Shown here: positions 41,397 to 50,732 of the stretch, piece by piece
Position numbering within the stretch: the stretch's first letter is position 1
Layout: each line of letters opens with the position of its first letter
Assembly: GCF_902806685.2 (NCBI RefSeq)
Contig: NC_048560.1
Coordinates: forward strand, 2,582,492-2,646,491
Reading direction: 5' to 3'
DNA: 64,000 nt
Origin: Maniola hyperantus
Lineage: Eukaryota > Arthropoda > Insecta > Lepidoptera > Nymphalidae
Program-made: the position numbers and the translations under genes
Notes under the pieces: model-generated
What the model saw: the letters and a program-made list of their open reading frames with translations, nothing else
The model's database searches: none
What the model was told of the DNA's origin: nothing

Positions 41397-41540
41397 GCGA
41401 ACCCTAAAAACCGGTCAAGTACGACTCAGTTTTGCACAGAAAGGGGTCCGTACCATCGTACAAGAAATAACACTTTTTTTATGTCCACACGACAGACACG
41501 GTAGACAGACAGACAGACAACGAAGTGATTTCTATAAAGG
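41397..41540 (-). repeat. GGTTCCGTACC family, shortened reverse copy
   Basis: AACGCGAACCCTAAAAACCGG, AGTACGACTCAGTTTTGCAC, GTACCATCGTACAAGAAATAAC, TAGACAGACAGACAGAC. Near-complement of 36600-36722. Confidence 0.6.
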
Positions 41541-41924
41541 TTGACTGATCTATCAACGCACAGCAGTCAAGGACTAACTATATCTAAAAAGAGATTTGCC
41601 TAAAAATGTGTTGTTACACGGGCTCAAAGATTTAAATCTTTATAAGTTGAAGCTATATCTTGATATGTCAGTCAGTCAGTTTCTCCCTATTTAGTTACCT
41701 ACTCCCTAGCAGTAATTTAGAAGCTGGAAGTGATCTGCAAATAATGTCTCGTGGAAGTTATAACTAGTTGGCCAAGTATTCAACAACTAATATCCAACTA
41801 TCGTTATTTAGTTGCTTGTATTGAAATATATTGCATAAGCATTATATACTTCTTTTTTCTTCTTTTATTATATTTTTTACGTGAACTAGGTCTGGAAGAG
41901 AATCATCGTCATCATCGTCAACCG

Positions 41925-42062
41925 ATAGAAAAGAGCAACCGCCGAGTTTCTTGCTGGTTCTTCTCGGTAGGAACGGCATTCCGAACCAGTGGTAAATTGA
42001 ACTAGTTGACGATTCAAAAGCACTTTACTAGAATAAAAATCTATTCTATTCTATTCTATAGG
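41925..42062 (+). repeat. LINE 3'-UTR copy
   Basis: AGAGCAACCGCCGAGTTTC, TTCTTCTCGGTAGGAACGG, CCGAACCAGTGGTAAATTG and an AATAAAAATCTATTCTATTC tail. Confidence 0.65.
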
Positions 42063-42116
42063 TCGTCCCCTCAGAGTCACTCAGCGGGCTTGGACTTTTT
42101 CTACGCGATCTAATCT

Positions 42117-42175
42117 ATACAGGGTGTAACCAGAACGCTAGCAAAAACTTTGCGTTATTAAAACACAATCCAATA
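42117..42175 (+). repeat. GGGTGTAACCAGAACGC MITE family, end fragment
   Basis: ATACAGGGTGTAACCAGAACG then AAACACAATCCAATAC. Confidence 0.6.
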
Positions 42176-42179
42176 CAAT

Positions 42180-43195
42180 TTACGGCCCGGCCTCGAACCC
42201 CCGACCCCCCAACTAGGAGGCCGACGTTTTAATCTTGTATTTATTTTGTATTTATTTATTTTATTAAAGAAGAATATTTACAGTTTACAATAAGTTTGGT
42301 GCATTCATAAACTTTAAATAAGTTTTTCCGTACACCAGTGCCGTCGACAGTCGATAGGTACCTACACGTAACACATTAATTTATTGGTATACTTAAGGTG
42401 ACGCAGGACGCTCGACCGAAATTGGCAGCGCACGTGGGTAACATGTTTGCTTTTCACTTGACATTGTATGAGAAAGTTGAGAGGCACGATGATTTTCACT
42501 GAAATCAAGCGCGCGAAAAGGGTTTAGGAAAAGTATTTTTAAGAAAAAACTGCTGAATTTATGTTTGCAAAGTAAAGTTATTTCAACTAATGAATAAATA
42601 AACAACGTCTAATGATAAATTGTTTTAGAATTTTCATATCCCTAATCTTATTTATTTACGCCCAAAGTTGTCATTAATTTAGTGTTAAAATAGGAATCTT
42701 TTGAGCCTCGTAACTTTTAAATCAATATTTTTTTCAACATTTTATATATCAATAAACCTAGATAATGACGAGATAAATCGATATAATTCATAGGTTTGTG
42801 CGTACAATATCGAATATTGTTGTATTTTCCCTCCTACGTTTGTATGGAGAAAGCACCGAACTGAGCTACCTTAATACTTAACAGCTAACTAACAATTACT
42901 TAATAATATAAACTAACAACATTGAGCTCTAGTGGTTAAGACGTCGGTCTCCTACAACAATAACCGTATTTCTGAGATTCTCTTCGTTTAAGCGCTTATT
43001 ATACAAGTGGATTATTTCGCGAGCTTCAAATCTCTTTACGATAATAATGTTGCTGAAAAACAAATTGTTCCGAGTCTCTTTTAAATCCCGGTTCGGGATT
43101 AAGTTAGGTTACTTTGTTTCTGCATTTATAATTACTACGCAGTTTGAATAATAGAGCATTTTACTCGATTGTGCCCGAGTAAACTAGAGTGAGTG
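42180..43195. other. Unassigned sequence
   Basis: Only tRNA-like scraps were seen (complement of a SINE head at 42186-42235; GCTCTAGTGGTTAAGACG at 42927). The block GACGCAGGACGCTCGACCG at 42403 is not seen elsewhere in the window. Confidence 0.3.
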
Positions 43196-43205
43196 AGACT
43201 GGGGG

Positions 43206-43434
43206 CACACGATGCGTTGCGGCGCCGCACCGCAAAGATTTCATCGTATCAGTGGGCACACGAGCGGTGCGGCGCCGCAACGTTGTTATGTCGCAGTGGC
43301 GCCGTAACAGCGTTGGACAGTATGTTAATAAAAACAACTGAGCGGTGCCGTTCCGACGTCGTAACGCATTCACCCCACCCCGCCTCGTCTCGGTGGTTGC
43401 AAGTCCGGTGCGGCACCGGAGCGCATCGTGTGAC
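43206..43434. mobile_element. GC-rich foldback element
   Basis: CACACGATGCGTTGCGGCG at the left pairs with GAGCGCATCGTGTGACATG at the right, with GCGGCGCCGCA motifs repeated inside. No coding and no clear flanking duplication. Confidence 0.55.
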
Positions 43435-44174
43435 ATGCCACAGATATTTTTTTAGTAAGACAACTTTATCAATTTTGTAAAAATGAGAATTTATTCATTC
43501 TCTCGCAAACTTAAAAACTAGCAAAAACTTTATGTATATCAAGACTTCATGTAGGTACGTTCAAACAAAACTTTGAATGTAGACCAGAACAAGCAAAGTA
43601 AAATCGACAAACCTGGAACACATAATTCTAGACGAAGAGCTAGTAGGCGTTTTTAAACAAAGTGTTTAAAAATCGGTCCTTTTAAGAAAAAGGTATTTTT
43701 CCATCATATCTATCTGCCATCGGCTTTCTAGCCATAATCAGATTTTCGGTAAGTATTTTATATATTTATTTTATTTTATATAATTAATGAAAAGTGGACA
43801 TTTTATACCGCACTTTTAGACTTTAGAAAAAAAAAAGCACTAGATAAAAACTGAGACTGGTGTTTGCAATTTGCAGCCCAAATAGACCGTAGTCTGTGCT
43901 AGTGCTGACAAAGATCATCGACCTTACACAACTAATAGATTTTTAGACTTAAAAATCAAATAGTACTTACTATGTGTTAGAATAGTATTAGATTTTACTT
44001 GCCGCAGTGAACGTGTTAACCTTTCATACTAAACATTCATACAAACTTACACATTTTTACTTCATTTTAAATTATTATTTATGGTATAGTATGGGTTATA
44101 TTTATAGTATAGTATGGGTTTAAAATTTATGAGTTTAGAGTTCCAGTAAATATCCTCTCCTTTTGTATGTAATT
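43435..44174. other. Unassigned AT-rich sequence
   Basis: A short tandem GGTATAGTATGGGTTTATA-like repeat at 44088-44125 is the only structure seen. Confidence 0.35.
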
Positions 44175-44590
44175 ATTAACAAAACCGGCAAATGAAATTG
44201 AATTATCTGAGCCTGACTCGTCAGGCTCAGATAATTCAAAAACTATGATACATAAAAATAAATAAAAATCTGTTTTAGAATGCACAGGTGAAGACCTTTC
44301 ATATGATACCCCACTTGATATAGTTATCTTACTTAGAATATTGGAAATACTAATTATTAGTTCATGACCACAATTTTATTTTATTTGTGTGATGTAACCA
44401 CAAATTCACGGTTTTCAGATTTTTTCCCCAAATGTCAGCTATAAGATCTACTACCTGCCAAATTTCATGATTCTAGGTCAACGGGAAGTACCCTGTAGGT
44501 TTCTTGACAGATGGACAGACAGACAGACAACAAAGTGATCCTATAAGGTTTCCGTTTTTCCTTTTGAGGTACGGAATCTTAAAAACAGTT
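44175..44590. repeat. GGTTCCGTACC / CCGGCCAAGTGCGAG family copy with inner palindrome
   Basis: AAACCGGCAAATG start, AATTCAAAAACTATGATAC, TCTGTTTTAGAATGCACAGG, GATACCCCACTTGATATAG, CAACGGGAAGTACCCTGTAGG and CTTTTGAGGTACGG end. About 60 bp near the start are replaced by a palindrome (44200-44237). It supplies the empty-site counterpart of the BEL/Pao insertion. Confidence 0.7.
44200..44237. other. Perfect 18-bp palindrome
   Basis: GAATTATCTGAGCCTGAC pairs perfectly with GTCAGGCTCAGATAATTC around a TC spacer. Confidence 0.85.
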
Positions 44591-44825
44591 TTGTACAGAT
44601 ATAAAACTAGTGCAATACTTGACTTACAGTTAGATACCAGGCACTGGCTTTAAGCCTATCAGTACCTCTGGCATTTAAGCCATCCGAAGTTAATTACTTC
44701 AGACCCTCAGGCGTGTTTGAGTTTGAAATTTGAATACTGCTCCAAACAGACATGACTATCTTACAGTTTAAGTAAATTAAGAGGACTTCTGTTGTTATTT
44801 ATCTACTACTTTAGATTTTATGAAT

Positions 44826-45050
44826 AAACTAGGGACTTTGTCCGCCTCGAGCACACAAATTTCAAACCCCTATTTCACTCCGTTAGGTGTTGAATTTTCA
44901 AAAATCCTTTATTAGCAGATGCCTACGACATAATAGCTACCTATCTGCATTCCAAATTTCAGCCCGATCCGTCCAGTAGTTTGATCTGTGCGTTGATAGA
45001 TCAGTCAGTCAGTCAGTCAGTCACCTTTTCCTTTTACATATTTAGACTAA
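44826..45050 (+). repeat. AGTC-tail family copy
   Basis: AACTAGGGACTTTGTCCGCC to CCTTTTCCTTTTACATATT; diverged at its 5' end. Confidence 0.65.
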
Positions 45051-45269
45051 CTGACCTGCCTTCGTTTGGATGGAAGCTAGAAAACCGGTGTGGGGTGGAA
45101 TCTCAAAAATCCTGAACACATATTTCTTCATTTGTAACCAAATACCTATTTTCATGGAAATAACTTGAAATATAACGAACTTTCATACAAAGTTTCATCC
45201 ACTACCGAACTCAATTGGGAGTAGGATTTGCAAAAATCGTGAAATATGTATTTTTTATTTTTAACCGAA

Positions 45270-45640
45270 AGCCTGGATTACGTAAAGGAGGATATGCGTG
45301 CGAAATAGGTGCCCAATACGATGACGGATGACAGAAGAGAGTGGAAGAAGAGGACATGTTGTGCCGACCCCACACAGTGTGGGATAAGGAAAGGAAGAAG
45401 AAGAAGAACCGGAGAACTTTTCGGAGATAATTGCGTTTCAATAAATGAAATATCACTTGCTTTAAAGGTAAAAGAAAACGTCGTGAGGAAACCTGTAAGC
45501 CTGAGAGTTGACTAGAAGGTTCTCAAAAATGTGTGAATTCTGCCAATCCGCACTTGGCAAGCGTGATGGACTATGACCCTTCTCATTCGGAGAGGAAACC
45601 CGTGCACAGTATTCCGGGTCGATGATGCATGAATGACTTA
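45270..45640 (+). pseudogene. RTE-type LINE 3' end and 3' UTR
   Basis: The + strand reads a KEDMRAK-like stretch, then (frame changed) TDDRREWKKRTCCADPTQCG and a KG(R)n end over a GAA-rich run (45385-45412); the DR..WK..T..ADP pattern marks the end of RTE-type LINE proteins. A UTR follows: CGTCGTGAGGAAACCTG, CTGCCAATCCGCACTTGGC, GGAGAGGAAACCCGTGC. Only a short, broken coding end remains. Confidence 0.6.
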
Positions 45641-45839
45641 ATCAATACGGGAATCAAACTCGGTCCGTTTTGTTCACTAAAAAATCGCCCTTACGTAGTC
45701 ATAGTCGCAACCATTGATGTTGGAAGGCCACCGCCTCTTTCCATGGTCGCAACTTTACCTTATTTGAAGTAGCCTAAACATATTTACTCAGGTTTGACGT
45801 GGATAATAGTAATATGAGGAGGTTGCCAATAGGTTTAAG

Positions 45840-46035
45840 GCTACGGTTACACGATGCGAAAGTTTTCGTGCGGCTGCCGCGCGTTAGCCGCACGTTCGCC
45901 ACATCTCATGTACATTAAGGCACTTACGCACGCGCACTAAGCGAGGTGTGAAGTCTGCCAATCCACAATTTGGCATCGTGGTGGACCATAGCCTAAACCT
46001 TTCTTATTCGGAAAGGAGACCTGTGTTGACGTACT
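45840..46035 (+). repeat. Repeat block ending in an RTE LINE tail
   Basis: GGCTACGGTTACACGATGCG and CGCGCGTTAGCCGCACG (GC-rich, foldback-like), then AAGTCTGCCAATCCACAATTTGGC and GGAGACCTGTG of the LINE 3' UTR. Confidence 0.5.
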
Positions 46036-46039
46036 AAAA

Positions 46040-46185
46040 TATCCAACGCCCTAACGTATGGAACCAATTTCTTAATTGCCAACGGCCTTTGGGTATGGGA
46101 CCCTAAACAGTTGCAACTTTTTACGGTTCCATACCCAAAGGGTACGAACGGGACCCTATTAGGTACTTAGCCTCCGCTGTCCTAA
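46040..46185. repeat. Inverted repeat CTTTGGGTATGG/CCATACCCAAAGG
   Basis: GGCCTTTGGGTATGGGACCC is followed 25 bp later by GGTTCCATACCCAAAGGGTACG; ends with GACCCTATTAGGTACTTAGCC. Confidence 0.5.
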
Positions 46186-46389
46186 ACTATTGTTAGAAAA
46201 GAATTGAAAAAACTACTGTTAGAAAACACATATTACTCGATTGATGATTAGTGATCACCTTTTAGAAAAGTTTTTATTTTATTTTAATTTTTGACATTTT
46301 ATTTATCAAAACTATGTACACGTTGTTAGGTATATCATAACATAATTGCATGCTAACTAATAGGCAGAATTTGGCTGTACCTTTTTGTT

Positions 46390-46870
46390 TGTGTAACATT
46401 CTCCACTGTTAACCCAGATTCGCAAGACTGCGGGAGTTCGCGCACGCGTGGCACAGGAGAAGGAGCTGCTCCGAAGTGCGGCAGCGACGACGGAGCGGAC
46501 GGACGCGGAGAGTAGGAAGAGGAGGAGGAAGGAAGCGAGGAGGATGACGAGGACGCGACGAGCTCAGAGGAGGGAAGCGAGAGTTAGGTATCCAGATACG
46601 CAATGACAGGAGAGGATGTGGGAAACAGGAGACACCACGAACGGCGACGGAAATCTCCCGTATCTGTGACGTCTGCCCCAGAATGGGGAGAGTAACATGA
46701 TGGGTACAAGGAAGCAGAAAGGAAAGAACTTGTAGGGAGTCAAGAAGGCGCCCCGGGAAAGAGCCACCGAGCAAGTGCCGAACGGGCGCCCTCCCGCGTT
46801 TCGGCCCATATAACCGCGAGGTTGTTGGGGCCATTGGTGGTGGGGGGTTGTCCGTCCGTCCATCCATCTA
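46390..46870 (+). other. GC-rich block, possible LINE ORF end
   Basis: A + frame reads an Arg/Glu/Ala-rich stretch (AAATTERTDAESRKRRRKEA) ending near 46605. Another + frame, with a stop near 46697, reads GPYNREVVGAIGGGG near 46800-46845; the NREVVGA..GGG ending resembles C-termini I associate with insect non-LTR elements. GTCCGTCCGTCCATCC follows. No catalytic motif was seen, so the call is weak. Confidence 0.3.
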
Positions 46871-47172
46871 TCTGCGTGTCAGCGCACTGTATCTCGTGAA
46901 CTGTAATAAGCAGAAAGTTGAAATTTTCACAGAATGTGTAAAAATGGCTACCGGACGAAAATTGTCGAATCGTTTGACCACAGCCTAAAACTCTATAGGT
47001 ATATTAGATGACGGATATTTTCTGATACTGAAGCAAGTTGCTGACTCATGGCGGTGATTTTGTTAGATATATGAAGAGTATAAAGGTTTTTGAGGGGTTA
47101 ACCTTTGACCGATAGCGATTTAATAGTGTTTTATAAATATAACTGACTTAAATTCGAATACTTAAGTAGGTG
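46871..47172. other. Mostly unassigned
   Basis: GAACTGTAATAAGCAGAAAG with GTTGAAATTTTCACAGAATG (46900-46940) is a block common in dispersed lepidopteran repeats; the rest is unassigned. Confidence 0.35.
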
Positions 47173-47333
47173 CAGTACGCGGAATGACATTTCGGATTTG
47201 TAAAGTGTTGTCTCTGTCATTCATACATAATTATATTTAAGACGTTTTGTAGGTCTCAATGATAGGGACAACGCTCTACAAATCTGCCATCTCCTGCTAA
47301 ATGTCGATGTACATTACTTTCTGCCGCTTACTG
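47173..47333. mobile_element. MITE related to 37981-38168, internally rearranged
   Basis: CAGTACGCGGAATGACATTT left end and AATGTCGATGTACATTAC, TTTCTGCCGCTTACTG right end, with ACAACGCTCTACAAATCTG inside. Followed by TA; the left flank is TG. Confidence 0.6.
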
Positions 47334-47350
47334 TACTAAGTTTTTTATTC

Positions 47351-47446
47351 AGATACAAGTTAGCCCTTGATTGTAATCTCACCTGGTGGTAAGTGATGAT
47401 GCAGTCTAAGATGGAAGCGGGCTAACCAGGAAAGGGTATGATAGGT
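47351..47446 (-). repeat. tRNA-derived SINE, second family, 3' part reversed
   Basis: CAGATACAAGTTAGCCCTTG, TCACCTGGTGGTAAGTGATG, AGATGGAAGCGGGCTAACC. Confidence 0.7.
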
Positions 47447-47940
47447 ACGAGATTACTAAACTTGACTTATACCTTGAACATTTCTAAGTTTAGGTGTTTT
47501 TAGTTCATTTCAATGTGTCCAAAATTACATACCTACCTACTTAATTTTGATTGATGATTTTTCAGAAAATTCTTTAACAAAAACCTTGTCTTTTACGAAC
47601 ACAACAAAAAAACATCTTTCTGACATCTTTTAGAAGTTATTTATTTAATTTTCTACTGAATAAAGCTTATTATAGTGTTAATGACTTTTTTAATGACAAA
47701 TTTTAAATAATGCATAGAAAAAGACATTTGAATTATTAATAACATTTACATCATGAGTGATGACATTAAAAATGATGATTATGATTAAAAATCGGCCAAA
47801 TCGGTCGAGTTGTTCTCAAGTGATGATCTTCTATACATGTGCTATTAATTTAAAATGGCGCGTGAGAAGTTAAATTTTACGCGTTGTACACAAAGGACAA
47901 TGACAGAATTTCTTTAAAACCGTGACCCATTTTATTATAT
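47447..47940. other. Unassigned AT-rich sequence
   Basis: No structure recognised. Confidence 0.35.
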
Positions 47941-48192
47941 ACTAGCTTATGCTCGCGACTTCGTCCGCGTGGACTACAAAATTTCAAAACCCTATTTCAC
48001 CCCCTTAGGAGTTGAATTTTCAAAATCCTTTCTTAGCGGATGCCTACGTCATAATAGCTATCTGCATGCCAAATATCAGCCCGATCCGTCCAGTAGTTTG
48101 AGCTGTGCGTTGATAGATCAGTCAGTCAGTCAGTCAGTCATTCAGTCAGTCAGTCAGTCAGTCAGTCACCTTTTCCTTTTATATATATAGAA
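47941..48192 (+). repeat. AGTC-tail family copy with long AGTC run
   Basis: ACTAGCTTATGCTCGCGAC to TTTTCCTTTTATATATATAG; about eleven AGTC units with one ATTC variant (48120-48168). Confidence 0.75.
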
Positions 48193-48859
48193 AAGTCGTT
48201 TACACGTATGCTTTATGAAGCATTTTGTTGCTGTTTCATCACTGATAACTAAACATAGGATTTAACACCTCTAGAACTTGCGGTTTTTCGTTAAATCTAA
48301 GTTTAAGTCACAATGATTCTAGGTTATATGCAATTTACCTATAATATTGTGAAAGTAATAAAAACATCCGCAAGTTTAAAATCACAATTTAAATTTTTAA
48401 GTGGTTATTTAATACTAGGATAATTATCATTAATTTATATTGTGTGTAAATTGGTGGGTCAGGATCTGTCATTCTCCTTTTTAATCCTTTTGGGAACTAT
48501 TTTCTATTGTAACTATTTAGGTGTAGATTTATTTCAGCGTCAAAGCCTGCAAGTAGGTCGAGGCGAGAGATAATATGGCACGTGCGGGTTGGAGAGCTAC
48601 TCGCTTTCAAGTTTCAACGTTACTTTTTCCCAAACGCTTACTTACAACGTTTTAGGTCAAAGACTGTCATAATTCATGTGTAAAAAAATATTTTAGAGAA
48701 GATAACATTACCCATGATATTACCATGTACAATAAACGAACATGGACCGTCTATAGTACAAAGATTTTTTAAAAGGAGATATTTGAAATTGTGCCACATA
48801 TATAACATTATGTATGCTTCCTTAAAAAATTGAGAAAAATGCTTTTATTCCGGAAAAAT
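48193..48859. other. Unassigned sequence
   Basis: No recurrence or coding pattern recognised. Confidence 0.35.
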
Positions 48860-49100
48860 CCATACTAATATTATAAATGCGAAAGTGTGTCTGCCTGTCT
48901 GTCTGTCTGTCTGTCCGTCTGTCTGTCTGTCTGTCTGTCTGCTAGCCTTTCACGGCCCATCCGTTCAACCGATTTTGACCAAATTTGGTATAGCGATAGC
49001 TTCCATTCCGGGGAAGGACACAGGCTACTATTTATCCCGGAAAATCAAAGAGTTCCCACGGGATTTTTGAAAACCTAAACCCACGCGAACGATCATCTAG
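48860..49100 (+). repeat. TATTATAAATGCGAAAGTGTG family, GTCT subtype
   Basis: ATCCATACTAATATTATAAATG, ten GTCT/GTCC units (48892-48940), CCTTTCACGGCCCATCCG, GGGGAAGGACACAGGC and GAGTTCCCACGGGATTTTTG. Confidence 0.75.
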
Positions 49101-49405
49101 TTACAAATAATTTAGCCAGAAGTACGTATTGTACGGAATCAAATCCCCAGACTTCCGAATAGCAGCTCGACGTCTTACCTCTAGGTTTTTACCGCTTAAA
49201 GAAAAACTTCTTTCCAGGGAAAACTTTTCCGCTGCAGTGCCAGTATTAAATATTGAAAATGGCGTTAAAATAAACAAAGTGGTGCCGCAATAACGCTGTA
49301 TAACGTAGAAACAATGCCAAAACCATCGAGCTCTCATTCCGTAGTTCTTGCCAGAGAGGTGCCATCACTGGAGGATCGAACTTCATACTTTGTTTTATTT
49401 TATAC

Positions 49406-49751
49406 TAGCTGCCCTGGCAAACTTCGTACCGCCTAAAAGCCGATTCTTTTACAGGATTTTTTTTTAAATTTCTCTCCGTAAGAACCATCCCCGTACTTCA
49501 AGGAATATTATGAAAAAGAATTAGCGAAATCGGTTCAGCTTATGCTCCGACGATCATCCGCGTGGACTACACATATTTTAAAGTCCCTAAGCCCTTTAGA
49601 GGTTGAGTTTTCAAAAATCTTTTCTTAGTGGATGTCTACGTCATATTAATATCAGCTATCGGCGTGCCAAATTTCAGCCCGATCCGTCCTGTAGTTTGAG
49701 CTGTGCGTTTATAGATCAGTCAATCAGTAAGCTTTTCCTTTTATATATACA
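49406..49751 (+). repeat. CTAGCTGCCCTGG repeat fused to an AGTC-tail family copy
   Basis: CTAGCTGCCCTGGCAAACTTCG to AATCGGTTCAGCTT (49406-49540), then GCTCCGACGATCATCCGCG to TTTTCCTTTTATATATAC (49545-49751). The first part is the uninterrupted counterpart of 17541-18231. Confidence 0.65.
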
Positions 49752-49836
49752 AGTAGAACAATAGAGTAACAAAGAAGTACAATAGGTAAACAAGTGTTGG
49801 GCAATTACAACAAACAAATGATAACATTTATAAGAA

Positions 49837-50113
49837 AGTAATGTTTAGGCTCGCAGGAGGTGGATGGAAGAAAACTAGTCGGCGATAATATCCTTATAAT
49901 AATTATATTCAAAGTTACATTTAAATGAAAAGACTAAAAACTAGTGCTTATCTCTAAGGATGAGAATATTCTAACTTAATATTACGATTCCCACATCGCG
50001 CGGGTTCTGGTATTACGCCGCGTCAGCTATACGGGTCGTATTCGTACGTGGGAATGGGAATGCATGTTGCGCTGGCTCACTATGTATCAGCCGCTGGCTT
50101 CGCCTGCGTAACA
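49837..50113 (-). repeat. Errantivirus-like 3' LTR
   Basis: On the + strand it runs AGTAATGTTTAGGC to CTGCGTAACA. I include AGTAA because it precedes both LTRs and because only then do the flanks match (AGAA); without it the LTR would be 272 bp with TG..CA ends. Confidence 0.85.
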
Positions 50114-50124
50114 CCTCCCCCATC
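50114..50124 (-). promoter_or_regulatory. Polypurine tract, errantivirus-like element
   Basis: GATGGGGGAGG on the minus strand, ending directly at the 3' LTR (TGTTACGC). Confidence 0.75.
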
Positions 50125-50410
50125 AGATCGGCGCATATGGAACACCTTGGCTGTGAATTGCGCCGGAAGGTCATCGGATGAAGAACTCTGAATTTTGGTT
50201 ATGTTTCTTAACTGCAAGGTCTTCGTGCGATGTATTTTCTGATAAACTGTAATGATCATATTCAGTCTGCAGGTTCCAATTAATATGGCGTATGGTAATG
50301 ATTGTGTGATAAATAACTCCATGGTCCGTACTTGGAGGTAGAGTGATAGGCGGTTAAGATGAAACCTTTGCACTTGCATCATGTAGGTGATCCAGTTTTG
50401 TGGACTTCAA

Positions 50411-50662
50411 TTATTCATAATATGGAGATGGTCTTGAGTCAAAGGATTCTTCTTTAGGTAAAACTATAACTTGGATGGCTATGTCTTCTTCTATTCTGGG
50501 TAAGTGTGCTATATAATTGCTGGTCTTCGGGCATTCAGCCTCTATGTACCTGTATTCGTTCAAGCTTATTGCAAGGAATGGATAATAAGAGATAAGGATA
50601 TCATGATGCGTATGTGGTAATGGGAAATTAATACATAAACTAACAGGAAATTTTAAAACTAT
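50411..50662 (-). pseudogene. Env-like remnant
   Basis: One minus-strand frame stays open from about 50662 to a stop near 50411 without a clear start. It reads VLKFPVSLCINFPLPH, then YYPFLAISLNEYRYIEAECP. The spacing of hydrophobic residues, PLP and an xYxxIxxxCP segment recall the middle of F-like envelope proteins of insect errantiviruses. It lacks signal peptide, fusion segment and membrane anchor. It begins about 70 bp after the integrase fragment stops, so the 5' part of env is deleted. Identification is tentative. Confidence 0.4.
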
Positions 50663-50732
50663 GAATATTTAATTTCTTACATAATACTAACCTAACACTA
50701 TAATATCCTAACACTATAATATCCTAACTCTA

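Noticed and set aside
46409..46867. 152-codon Pro/Arg-rich minus-strand frame
   Set aside because: Composition follows the GC-rich, purine-biased + strand; the + strand gives a better, though weak, LINE-like reading.
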